A stretch of 64,000 nucleotides of DNA. Source: Fomes fomentarius. Its lineage: Eukaryota; Basidiomycota; Agaricomycetes; Polyporales; Polyporaceae. The notes below the pieces were generated by a model. That model saw only the letters and a program-made list of their open reading frames with translations, was not told the DNA's origin and did no database searches. The position numbers and the translations under genes are program-made. Position 1 is the first letter of the stretch; the number at the start of each line of letters is the position of its first letter. Positions 1-10,213 of this stretch are shown here, one piece after another. The stretch is taken from assembly GCA_022606135.1 (NCBI GenBank), contig JABYQN010000004.1, forward strand, positions 1,860,001 through 1,924,000, read 5' to 3'.

Positions 1-882
1 CACATACATCGTCTTGGTATAATCACCACTCACACTAGTGTTCGTCTTGCTGTGATTACATCTTACTTACTGCATCAATGCATTGTTTCGTTCGTTCTCT
101 GGCGCACTCCCGGCCGGACGCTTGCCACGGGTGCGAGGGACGGGCATACCTCGTGCCCGTGGCCCAGCTCAACGTAGGCCACATGCGATACTTGTCAGCC
201 AGTACTTGCAACGCAGAGAATCAAGATCCGTATGTCTGTATGATATCATGGGAAATGCATGCCGCGCATTTGTTAACATTGCGGTGCCAGGCCTCCCGAC
301 GCGAAACGTTTCAAGCGTCTTCCATTGTCTTCCGAGGTCCTCCAAGGTCCATCAACTCAGGTCTGGGCACGGCCACATGGTATGCAAATGCCGTGAGTTC
401 CGTGGAGTATGTAACCGCGCTCCGGGCGATTTGGTCATTCGGTGTTTGACCCCGACAGGATCCCGAGATGAGGAGAATTTCTGTGTTCTATAGTACTTGA
501 CTGACTGTGATCTTCAGCAGTGCAGAAGCAGAACGAGTCGATCAAAGGCCTCAGGTGTCCGCACACGAGGCTATCATGTGCCATCCAACACATCCGCGCA
601 CCCCTCTAGAACATTCATGACAGCCGGAAAGCCGTCGCCGCCTCCAAAGTCGGTGATCTTTGGCCGACTGGAGCCTCCATGCTAGATCGCGCTGGGCCTG
701 ATATTGCAGTTCATGGCCATACTCGAACCTTCCCACATGACCGACCGCCTGGAATGCCTCCAGCACTCTTTCGCGGATCCAAGGGTATATAAAGAGGGCT
801 CGTAGTCTCACCTCCGCTCCTCATCACATCGTCAGAGCAGACATTCCAGTCGCTCGCATCTCAACCAGCTTCAAATCTCACT
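1..882. other. Left-edge region, no gene recognised
   Basis: No open frame here shows a recognisable protein or a consistent set of splice sites. The last 100 bases are the promoter of the cerato-platanin gene. Confidence 0.6.
785..794 (+). promoter_or_regulatory. TATA box of the cerato-platanin gene
   Basis: The sequence gtatataaag lies about 95 bases before the ATG at 883 and is followed by a C/T-rich stretch. This spacing suits a transcription start about 30 bases downstream and a roughly 60-base leader. A strong TATA box fits a highly expressed secreted protein. Confidence 0.6.
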
Positions 883-1446
883 ATGCAGTTCCTCGCCCTC
901 CTCGTCTCTGCTCTCTCCCTTGCCACCGCAGTGGTCTCTGTCCCCACCGACTTTGCAGAGAGGGCCACGCAAACTTTGCAGGTGTCGTACGACACCGTGT
1001 ATGATGCGAAGGGCACATCCCTAGACGTCGTTGCTTGCTCCGATGGTGAGAACGGCCTTGAGTCTCAGGGTAAGCCTTTTGGTTGCTATAGATTGACGCG
1101 GTTGCTGACGGAATTTGGACAGGCTTCACGACATTCGGCTCGTTGCCGAAGTTCCCGTACATCGGTGGTGCCCAAGCAGTCGCAGGTACGTGTGGTTGAT
1201 AACGTGTCTCTTGATCGTACTCACGGCGATTGTCAACCAACAGGATGGAACTCCCCCAACTGCGGCTCATGCTGGCAGCTGAAGTACAAGAACAACACTA
1301 TCAACGTCCTCGCGATCGACCACGCGAAATCAGGCTTCAACATCGCTAAGGCGGCGTTGGACAAGCTGACAAACAACCAGGCTGAGAAGCTTGGTGTCAT
1401 CCAGGCGACGGTAACGGAGGTCGCGCCCAGTGTCTGCGGCCTCTAA
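883..1446 (+). CDS. Cerato-platanin family secreted protein
   Basis: Small secreted, cysteine-containing fungal protein of the cerato-platanin family. Known members sit in the cell wall or medium, bind chitin oligomers and act as elicitors or expansin-like proteins. Exons 883-1069, 1123-1185 and 1244-1446 give 150 residues. Residues 1-19 form a hydrophobic signal peptide. The mature part shows the family hallmarks: VSYDTVYD, SLDVVACSDG, a GSLPKFPYIGG segment, NCGSCW and a final VCGL, so the four conserved cysteines are present. The last exon carries NVLAIDHAKSGFNIAKAALD, also typical. Both introns are 50-60 bases with GT-AG ends and the phase is correct across each. The start follows a TATA box by about 95 bases. 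Family assignment is secure; the biological role in this organism is inference. Confidence 0.95.
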   Translation: MQFLALLVSALSLATAVVSVPTDFAERATQTLQVSYDTVYDAKGTSLDVVACSDGENGLESQGKPFGCYRLTRLLTEFGQASRHSARCRSSRTSVVPKQSQVRVVDNVSLDRTHGDCQPTGWNSPNCGSCWQLKYKNNTINVLAIDHAKSGFNIAKAALDKLTNNQAEKLGVIQATVTEVAPSVCGL

Positions 1447-2113
1447 GCTGGACTATAGTCAACTATCCATGGACTATCACCACCCTTACGATAGCGAAGG
1501 TCACGAACTTTCTGATACATGGACCCTACGACGCGAACTTTTCATTATGATAGTAGCCCATCATGTCACTGACGCTTGATACGGACAATGACCTTGTAGA
1601 TTTTGCCAAGTTCGGACTCCTTCAATTGTTGTATCTATATCACGATCATAATGCAGCTGGCATACCTTACTTTGTATCGAGGGTGTCCGAAGTATCCTAC
1701 TGTCATCCACGCCCACCACTTGATGCTTCTCGGTGAGTGCAGTACTACTAGGGGCATGCTGAGCTCAGTTGTACATAGTAGCTTATGTAATCCAACTGCC
1801 CATGTGGAGCCTTTGACATCTTCCATGATTCGTCTGCCTCATGACCTGCCGATGGCAGTACTACATGTCATTGTCAGGATTGGGACGCGTTCATGGCCTA
1901 AGCACATCGACGTTTCTTTCCCAGTGTATGAAAGTTAGCGCTGGGCTGCGCAATTACTTCCTTCCCTTGAACATCGGCACGTAGACGACGAACTTTGACA
2001 CTTATGTACCTGTGGCGGCCGCGCAGTAGTCGGAGCTTCTGACAGCACTGACTCACCATGCCTGTATATATGAGCGCAATCCAATGAAGGCACTCGACTG
2101 GCAGTCATCCCTC
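1447..2113. other. Intergenic, no gene recognised
   Basis: Contains the 3' flank of the cerato-platanin gene and, at 2064-2072, a TATA-like tgtatatatg that probably serves the next gene. No further coding signal was seen. Confidence 0.55.
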
Positions 2114-2849
2114 ATGTCGACCCATGTCGCTGCGACCCTCTCACTATCCCCAAACAACCCATGCAACACGACACTTTATGATGCAGATGAGAAGGCGCTG
2201 TACACAGTATCCACAGAACACGGCAAGGAAACCACCACGTATGTGAAGAACGCAGATGAAGGCGTCCTTGCGTCGCTCCAGTGGCGAGACGTCGTCCCCG
2301 ATCGAGTGACCCTCGGCAAGAAGGCTCCGGTGTCGTTGCGCGACTGGCTACACACAAGCATCGTACCATTTTATCTGAAAGAGTCAGTGACTTTTGACAT
2401 ATCCGTGCTTCTGGAGGCTAAATTAACTTTTTAGTAATGTCTCCTGGAAGGACGACTCCGGCCGGAAGTACAAGTGGCGGGGAAACGCACCGGGACGCGC
2501 ACTCGAGGTACGCCATGCATAAGCCTTGATGAGTATACACATTATTGTGTACTCAATTTCTCTCCACCCTACGCAGCTATTCGCCGAGGATGACGGCTAC
2601 AAGGAGCCCATCGCGCGCTTCGTCAAGCCTCGAAAGGAGCACAAGACAGGCAAAGTCACGCCGGCGACCCTTCTCTTCACCGCCCGCGCGCTGCAGATCC
2701 GCGACGACGTGGTTATCTCGTTCCTCTTCCTTGAAAAGTCGAGGCGCGAGAATGAGACCACGTCGCAGAATGTCGGCGATGTGTTGTCGGCGCCCGCCCT
2801 GTCAGCGGTGACCGGGTTCGATTACAATGTTCGCGACGGGGGCGTGTGA
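2114..2849 (+). CDS. DUF6593-like protein
   Basis: Basidiomycete-expanded protein family of unknown function. Exons 2114-2382, 2435-2507 and 2577-2849 give 204 residues with correct phase at both introns. The order of conserved pieces matches the family as I know it: NTTLYDADEKALYTVST near the start, then LASLQWRD, the acidic/lysine block DSGRKYKWRGN, LFAEDDGYKEPIARF and the C-terminal VVISFLFLEKSRRENE. An in-frame ATG lies upstream at 2084, but the TATA-like element at 2064-2072 is too close for it, and 2114 gives the usual short N-terminus, so 2114 was chosen. No signal peptide or membrane segment. Function is not known. Confidence 0.85.
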
Positions 2850-4942
2850 TTGGGCTTGCCTGGGATGTCAAGCTTGGAACAGGCGGAAATGGAAAGCTGT
2901 ACGATATCCTCGGTGGCCATAGTAGTAGTCGACGCGTCGACATGGATCATGCAACTCCATATGCCGGGATTGATAGCTGAAAACCGGATTAAGGGTCTTT
3001 ACAACTCAATAAGCTTTGAGTCTAGCCTACTGGTGGTAGGTTTCCAAAGAGATCCTAAACGGTAGCGGCATTTGAGTTTTAGTATGTGGCACCAAGAGAA
3101 GGATGGTACTCCGAGTCTTTCCACCGGGGGCCGGAGTCCGCGGAATCTATATATACCATGGTGGGTCGAAGGTGTTCTGTGCAGTCCGTGTGTCGATGAA
3201 CGAGCATGAATAGGAGAATGCATATATGTGAGGCTTACATTCTGATGGAGTCGGGTCGCTCCTGGGGCAGACGCAACGACAGAACAGCAAGCCAACTTAC
3301 GAGATAGTGACTTCTCCTGCCTCTAGCCGTAGCACGCGGATGGCATCTTCTGACGGTAGATCATCCCACTACCGTGGATCTTGAACCATATGCACGAAGC
3401 CTTGGTACTTCACCAGACTGCGATCACGGTAGAGGAGCATTCTCAGGTTGAGCATTACATGCCTTACCGCCGCAGTTTTGGAAGTTTCGACTGAATAGTG
3501 ATCGTCGTTTCCATCCTTGCATAGTGCCGCCCACTGGTGGAGGGTTTAGATGGTGGTGTACATTGCGATGTTGGAAAGAGTAGAAGTCCCCACTAGTACC
3601 GCTGGTTTTATTGCTCAAGTATGTATCTCCATGGTGAGTGCATCAGTAGGGTGATTCCGAGTCGTCTTCTGGCGGGTGAATTGCAACTTGCCGACTCCAG
3701 GCTACGCGAGCAGACTCACGTTCAGTTCCACCTATGTGAATTCCTGGGTCGATACGTAGGCAACGTCGGATGGAATCTCGCAATGTTGTTGAAGTCATGA
3801 AAAGCTTGGCTATATGCAAGAGGGGGTCAGGATAGAGTACTGAAATGCCCTCCCAGTATCTAAGTATATATATGGGAACGCTACATCCTACTGGGAGTTG
3901 CCGTGAATTTCCCACAAACACGGCAGTTTGCGAGCACCAGCACTGCATGCAGCGGCTGCAAGCTTCCTACTTGCACACTCCGAGTCCGAGCGAAGTGATC
4001 AGGCTGCGTCCTCCGGCTAGTACTGGTGAGTGTATTCGCACTCTCTAGAGAAATGCTACCGCTCATGGGCAAAGTTCTGTCCGAATCGACATGTATTTAA
4101 GCCCGACCTCGGAAGGACCAAGACCGGTGGCATCACTGGCAAGCCGCAAGACACGCATCCATTCAATATCACGTTTGGATTTGGTAAACAATGCGCAATC
4201 TAGCGACGCTATCAGTGCATTTTTTGACTGTTGTCATTTTGCTTAGGTCATGTCCAGATATACATTGGCGGAGGATATCTTGGTCACTTCGATGGCAAGG
4301 ATGCTAGCGCTCTTCAATATTCAAAGACGCGAACGGCAGGCCCATCATCCCTTCGAGCGACACCACGACTCAACGGTGGGACCGGTCTCCATACCTCCGA
4401 CGATCGTGGTATCAAAACACTGACTAGAAGCGCGTAGCTTCCCAACCCCATTCCGTTGCACTATCAAATCTCGCACCACTCGCCCGGAGGAGATTATATA
4501 TGAATTACTGACGCAGCTTGATTAGATCATTGACGTCACCAAATCAAGTTATGCCCGACTTCCTGTAGTGTGTTCGCGCAGATTAAGGGCTATTCTCCAT
4601 CTTGAGCTTGGTAAGTCTTTCACAATGCATACGGAGTTCCGCACGAGCTTAACTCTATGTAAGACACGATTTATTGCCCATCCTCAACAGGGGCCGATGC
4701 ACTGTTCAACAAACCTTCACTTTCGGTACTATACAAGGAACCGCAGTTCGCAAGAATGTGGCTATCTGCCTGAGACGGGCCTAAGTTAGTTAGAGTTCAA
4801 CTCTCACACTCCGACACATACGGCTCCGAGTCCGTGGTGAGTATTCACGGTCGACTCTATATTCAGTATTACTCACAAGCGCTTGCTGATGTACATATAA
4901 GGGAACAGGAACAGGAACACGGCACCAATAGCCTTATCCACG
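2850..4942. other. Long intergenic stretch, no gene recognised
   Basis: About 2.1 kb with only short open frames and several splice-donor-like gtgagt strings. A 68-codon frame at 4231-4437 has no recognisable domain and no convincing partner exons. A TATA-like catataaggg at 4894-4903 lies 40 bases before the monooxygenase start. The stretch could hide a decayed gene, but I could not rebuild one. Confidence 0.5.
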
Positions 4943-6942
4943 ATGCCAAAGTTCAGGGTTGCGATCTGGTACGCCCTCACTCTATCGTCAGCATTGTGAG
5001 TACTGACTAGCTGGTCGGTGTATACAGTGGTGGTGGTATCTCCGGTCTCACGTTGGCAATCGCTCTCAGTCGTTACGCTCCACCGGACTCTCCTATCGCA
5101 GTTGACATATACGAAGCCGATAAGGAAGTTAGAACGGTAGGGGCGGGTATCACGGTATGGCCCCGGACCTGGGCAGTTATGCGCCATCTTGATCTGTATG
5201 AAGACCTCTCGCGTGTTGCGGTGCAGCCTGAGTCTTCCGGCAAGACAGAAGACCAGTATCTAAACACACAGTTCAGTGCGTGATTGAGAACATTGACACG
5301 CTGTCCCATTCTCAAGGAGACGACTTCATGCAGGACCCGCATTCGTTGCTCGTAAGGGTAATCAATCAAGCGAGGGCTATACGTACGCTTATGTGCTCGC
5401 GCCAAGTGAGTGGACCTGCTCTTCAAAATGGAAGGCCTCGAACCTTCGAATAATCATTATAATAACATTATACGTAGGTGGCTCTGCGACGATGCATAGG
5501 AAAGACATGATCGACGTCTTCCTCCGTCATCTTCCATCCTCCTACAGGCTCCACACTTCGAAGCGCCTGGTCAAGTATACCACGCTCGAAGGCGTGTCTG
5601 GGTCTCCAGTCACTCTGCATTTCGCCGACGGCACCACAGCGGAAGCAGATTTGCTTGTCGGAGCGGACGGGATCCATTCTGCCACCCGCATGCGCATGTA
5701 TGAACTGGCACACAACAGCGAGTGCGCGACTTCAGGCTCATCGGCATCGATGGCTGTACCTCTGGAGGAATGCACACGATGTGCGGCGGCGCTCCCTACG
5801 TGGACGGGGGTGTTTGCATACCGTTCGCTCATTCCTACCGAGAAGCTGTACTCGCTAAACCCCACCCATACGACTGCAAACATCGGGGCGGTATTGTGTG
5901 TACGTCTCACGAGTCCTGCGGTCGCTCTGAATGCTCACATTGACGAGCATTCTGTACCGGAATATGGCAGTACTCGGGCAAGGGGACCGTGAGTATCCGG
6001 GCAGACAGACTCCAATTGCAATGCCCCCCTCTGATCTTGCCGATTTCCCCATAGCATATTATCACCTACCAAATATCGGGCGGCAAGTTCTTGAACTTCG
6101 TGGTGCCCTACCGTGTCCCCGGCGGGGAGGACTCCCCCTACCCTGGCAAATGGGTGACAGATGTACCCCGCGAAGAAGTCGTCACCAAATTGGAGGGTTG
6201 GGAGCCCGAAGTCCAGCAGATGCTTGAGGTATGATTTTAAACCTGGAAACCATGCGGCTTGAAGTTCACAATTCCTGTCTCACATGGGTTGTGTAGTGCG
6301 TGGAAAGCCCGAGCCGTTGGGCAGTTCACGTTGTCGACAAACTTCCATTCGCAGTCTCGAGCAATGTGGCATTGCTAGGTGATGCTGTACGTGCTCCAAC
6401 AACGCCGTCTTTCCCCTTATAGGTTGCACTGATACTGAGCCGCAGATGCACGCCATGCCCCCGAACTTTGGCGCAGGAGGCGGACAATCTATCGAGGTAC
6501 CCATCCGTGCCTCTTATCTCTCTATCCCCGTTCTGACGCAATGGTTCCACGTCCCACCGGTCGGTACTAGGACGCGTACATCCTCGGCCGCCTTCTCGCA
6601 GACCGGCGCGTATCGGTCGCGCACATGCCCGCAGTGCTGCGAATCTACGAAGACATCAGGCTTCCCTTCGCGAACGACATCTCGAGGCGTGCGCGGGAGG
6701 TTGGGCTCATGTACGAGTTCAATGCGCCTGGTTTCTACGGCTGCGCAACTGCGGCCGTCACCGATGGGCATACAGATGTCGACGGTAAGCTTGAACAAGC
6801 GCAGGAGACGGAACGGCTGGATCAGCTGGGCGAAGCGATCCAGAAGATGTGGGAATGGCAGTGGACGGAGGGTATCGATATGCAGTGGGCGCAGGCTGAG
6901 AGGAGACTTGCTGCGCTGGTTGAGGGTGCCGAGAGAGGGTAG
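4943..6942 (+). CDS. FAD-dependent monooxygenase, salicylate hydroxylase-like
   Basis: Flavoprotein aromatic hydroxylase of the PHBH/salicylate hydroxylase group: it uses NAD(P)H and O2 to hydroxylate a small aromatic substrate. Nine exons: 4943-4968, 5028-5275, 5334-5405, 5478-5899, 5971-5988, 6055-6228, 6297-6386, 6446-6496 and 6571-6942; they sum to 490 residues in phase. Residues 10-15 are the FAD dinucleotide-binding GGGISG, residues 176-180 the VGADG (DG) motif, and residues 346-363 the second FAD motif LLGDAMHAMPPNFGAG. Exon 5 is only 18 bases and codes YSGKGT, a block expected in this family just before HIITYQISGGKFLNFV. No signal peptide is present, so it is probably cytosolic. It converges on acetate kinase with 132 bases between stop codons. 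The exact substrate cannot be read from sequence. Confidence 0.9.
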
Positions 6943-7074
6943 ATTAGAAGTAGGAAGTAGTACATAGAGTTGGCGGGATACATGCTAGCTCGCGCTCGGG
7001 CGGATGAAATACAGAGGTATATGTATTCTACAGAGACGATACGCTTCGTACTACTAATCATATTGTGCGCGCAC

Positions 7075-8662
7075 TCACTCTTGCTGCCAGAATCTGGGGT
7101 CTGATGCGCACTCCTTCGCCATCTCGAGCTATGGCACATCACGATCAGTACACAACGAGCCCAAATGTAGAAGGAGGACAACATACCTGTTCGTCCGTTC
7201 GACATACGAGCACATGCTTGCCGTCCTTCGATCTCCCCACATCCACAACGACGCTCTCGTCGCTGTCCACCTTGCCATTCGCCTCCCCATCCAACTCAAA
7301 GCCCAAACACGCCGCCTTTGTAATGACCGCCTCCCTCAGCTCCATGCTCCTCTCCCCAATCCCTCCCGCAAACACCAACGCATCAACCTGCCCACCCAAT
7401 TTCACATAATATCCCCCAGATACCCCAAGATCCGATCCAGAACGAGCTCAAACGCAAGCCTCCACTTGCCCTCCTCCTCCTTCACCTCCTCTCCCCTCGC
7501 CCTCCGCGCGTCGACGTCCTTCATCTGGCGCACGATCTCCCCAAAGTCCGTCGTGCCGGTGAGCGCGGCCCAGCCGGAGCGCTTGTTCAGGATCTCCTCG
7601 GCCTCGGTGACGTGCACGTCCACCGCGAGGGAGCGGTCGTGCGACATGCGGCCGGCGCGGTTCGTGTAGTGGAAGATGAGGGACGGATCGATAGCCCCGG
7701 AGCGTGTTGCGCCAGGCAGGCCGGAGACGGGCGTTAGGCCCATGGATGTGTCGAGCGACTTGCCGCCCCCGATGGCGCACATGGACGCGCCGGAGCCGAG
7801 GTGCATGACGATGAGGTTGGTCTGGGAGGGGTCCTATAGAGTAGCAGGGAGTGTGGGAGTGCTCAGCGTTGCGGCTCTGCGACTGCGGAGAGACGGGGGG
7901 ACGTACCTTGTTGAGATATGAGCTGACAGCGCGCAGGATGAACGCGTCTGCACGAGTCGTGAGTGGGTCAAGTGAGTAACCGAAATGGAGTTGGAACGCA
8001 CAACTGAGTCCGTGGAAGCCATACTTCTTCAAGCCCCGCTTTTTTGCGATGTCCTGCTTGATTGGGTACATCGCGATATGCTGGGGCATCGTGCAGTGGA
8101 AGGAAGTGTCAAAGTATGCGATCGAGTGCGCGCTTGGTAGCGCCTTGATACACGCTTTCATGACCGACAGCGCGCTGCCATTGTGTCTGTTGCGTATTCT
8201 TCAGCACGCGCCGCCACTATCGGAAACGTAAGCTCAGTAGAGCACTCACAAAGGGGCGAGATCGGAGAGACGCTCTAAATGGTTATAGCTCTCGTCCGTG
8301 ATGACGACAGGCTTGAAGTAGGAGCCGCCATGCACGACTCGGTGGCATATATGCACGATCTGGCTGCGGTCGATGCTCGCCTCGCGTTTGAGGTAGTCGA
8401 GGAAGTGCGCGAACGCGGTCGCGTGGTCCTTGATGTCCTTCGCGGGCTCCTTCTTTGCCTCGCGGCCCTCGCTATGCGAGGCGGGTGCGAAGGAGAAGAG
8501 CGCGGGAGGCGCGGAGATGTTGGTGATGGTCGAGGTGAGTAGGAGGTCGACGATGTCGTGCGGCGTCGAGCCGTCGCGGCGGAAGAGTGAGATCTTGAGC
8601 GAGGACGAGCCCGCGTTCACGGCAAGGATGAGCCCCTTCGTGGGCGCGGCTGTCTCGGACAT
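7075..8662 (-). CDS. ack: Acetate kinase, with an internal one-base frameshift
   Basis: Interconverts acetyl phosphate + ADP and acetate + ATP; cytosolic. Exons 8662-8250, 8186-8002, 7947-7907, 7833-7187 and 7128-7075. Acetate/sugar kinase motifs are present in order: VNAGSSSLK (residues 15-23), ICHRVVHGG, AYFDTSFH, KYGFHGLSYAF, MHLGSGASMCA, the DPSLIFHY region and VFAGGIGERS, ending DPRFWQQE. In exon 4 the frame breaks at a run of five C (7413-7417 on the given strand). One extra base there joins RILGYLG to YYVKLGGQVD, as the family requires, and makes the whole 446 residues. As written, translation would stop at 7402-7404, losing the ATP-site GGIGE motif. This may be an assembly error or a true lesion. 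It is divergent from phosphoketolase, its metabolic partner. Confidence 0.9.
7413..7417 (-). other. Apparent one-base deletion in acetate kinase
   Basis: Five G on the coding strand where six are needed to keep frame. Upstream frame ends at a TGA nine bases further on; downstream frame continues the family sequence for more than 80 residues without a stop. Confidence 0.75.
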
Positions 8663-10213
8663 GGTGTATTGTGCGAAGAGTGTCGAGAGTACCGAGAGTG
8701 TTCAGAGAGAGTCTTACGGTGTGGATACTGATAGGGAGAGTCAACGTGTGGCTGAAAGGGATGCAGTTATTGCGCGAGAGGATGGTCCGTGCTGGAGCTA
8801 CATATTGCCTGTGAGTTACCTCATCCGCCGAGATACGCTCTTGTGACCGCGCTACACGATGCACACCGGTTGATGCTAGAGAGGTCGAGAGTCGAGACAA
8901 ACGTGCAGCGCAGGTGCATGGGCAGTGCCTGCGCTGCGCGCGCGCTCTGTCCGAGCGGCGCGATGGGGTCTAGCCCCGGTGCGACGGAATCTAGACGAGA
9001 CGTACTCACTAGTGCAAGGTCTGGATTACGCTGTAGATGGTCTCTGGCAAAGCTTTCGGACGGTACTAGCGTCGGATGTTGTTGGAAGAGACGGCACAGA
9101 CTCTGCGGGCGGCTTGGATAGCTGGGCGTGATACAAGCTGTGACAGGCTGGATGACGTCAGGCTCCCCCCAGTGCAATGAGGCGCAACAAGTGATCATGA
9201 GAATGCAGATTCGACAAAAGCACCAGATCAACACACACTCAACGTCAGTCTAGCTCTCGTCCAGCTCCAACGCAGACACGTAAACACCGACAGCTTTTTT
9301 CCCGGACGGCTCTTCAAGAGATGGAATTTCGTATGTTGCAAACGACGGTGAATACTGGAACAAGCAAGAACCTCCGTTATCCATGCTCAATTGGGCTGCG
9401 GAGATATAATACTCGAGATAGTCTAGACCCAAGAATTGGCTTGGAAGAGCGCACCGCGAAGCAAGCTCCGATGTAGATGGGGCCGGCGCCGTCAAGCTTG
9501 GACCCCGCATGCTATACACTACCAACGTTAACGACTTCAAGTTCTGGACTTCAAGTTCTGCTTCAGACGACCAGCTGCGCGGTTCCACACTCTGCCCATC
9601 TGTGGCGACCAATTGCGGTTTCACTGTCTTTCAGCGAGACTACTGAGCGAGGTGATTCGATATTCCGATAAGCATAGCATAAGTCTCAAGACAGGACTTC
9701 TGCAGACACACCGGGAATCAGTAGACTCGAGAGCCTGCTGACTGGACATTGAGAGAGCCTGGCCGTGGCGCATGGACTGACGGATATCGATGCCGTTAGT
9801 ATTCGATATTGAGGAAGAGCATGAGGATGCAGGGGTCGAGACACATACTCATCTACATAGATAGTTGTTCTGTTGGGGAGTAGATGGCATCGGTGAGGAG
9901 GATAGATGAGCAGGAACGGAGGACAAGGCAGGAACGCGGTCTGGAGTCTAGTCTTGACGCGCCTCGTCCGATCCATGGACCCTGCCGTCACGCGTGACTA
10001 CACGTAGAGACAGGGCGTGACAGGACGCGTCTGGAGCAATTGGACGCCTGTGGGGACTGACGCATCTATGCCCTCAGATCGTGCTCGGCTTCTGCTACTC
10101 ACCGCTTCACAAGCTTCTGCTATAAATATGAGCTCCTCTTCTCGTTCCCTTCCCCCAGCTTGTGCTCTTACTCAACCCCACCAACTACTACTACTACATC
10201 CTCCTTCTCCACC
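8663..10213. other. Divergent intergenic region between acetate kinase and phosphoketolase
   Basis: About 1.55 kb separates the two start codons. A 124-codon frame on the minus strand (9250-9624) has no domain I recognise and no clear splice context; it may be chance. The right end is the phosphoketolase promoter, with a TATA box and a long C/T-rich leader. No shared operator could be identified by eye. Confidence 0.5.
10121..10129 (+). promoter_or_regulatory. TATA box of phosphoketolase
   Basis: The sequence tataaatat lies 93 bases before the ATG at 10214 and is followed by an uninterrupted C/T-rich leader ending in ctccaccATG, the usual core promoter of strongly expressed basidiomycete genes. 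Confidence 0.6.

Noticed and set aside
4231..4437. 68-codon frame with IYIGGGYLGHFDG
   Set aside because: Superficially domain-like but too short, without partner exons or similarity I can name.
9250..9624. 124-codon minus-strand frame between acetate kinase and phosphoketolase
   Set aside because: No recognisable domain, no partner exon and no promoter; kept only as a note in the intergenic entry.
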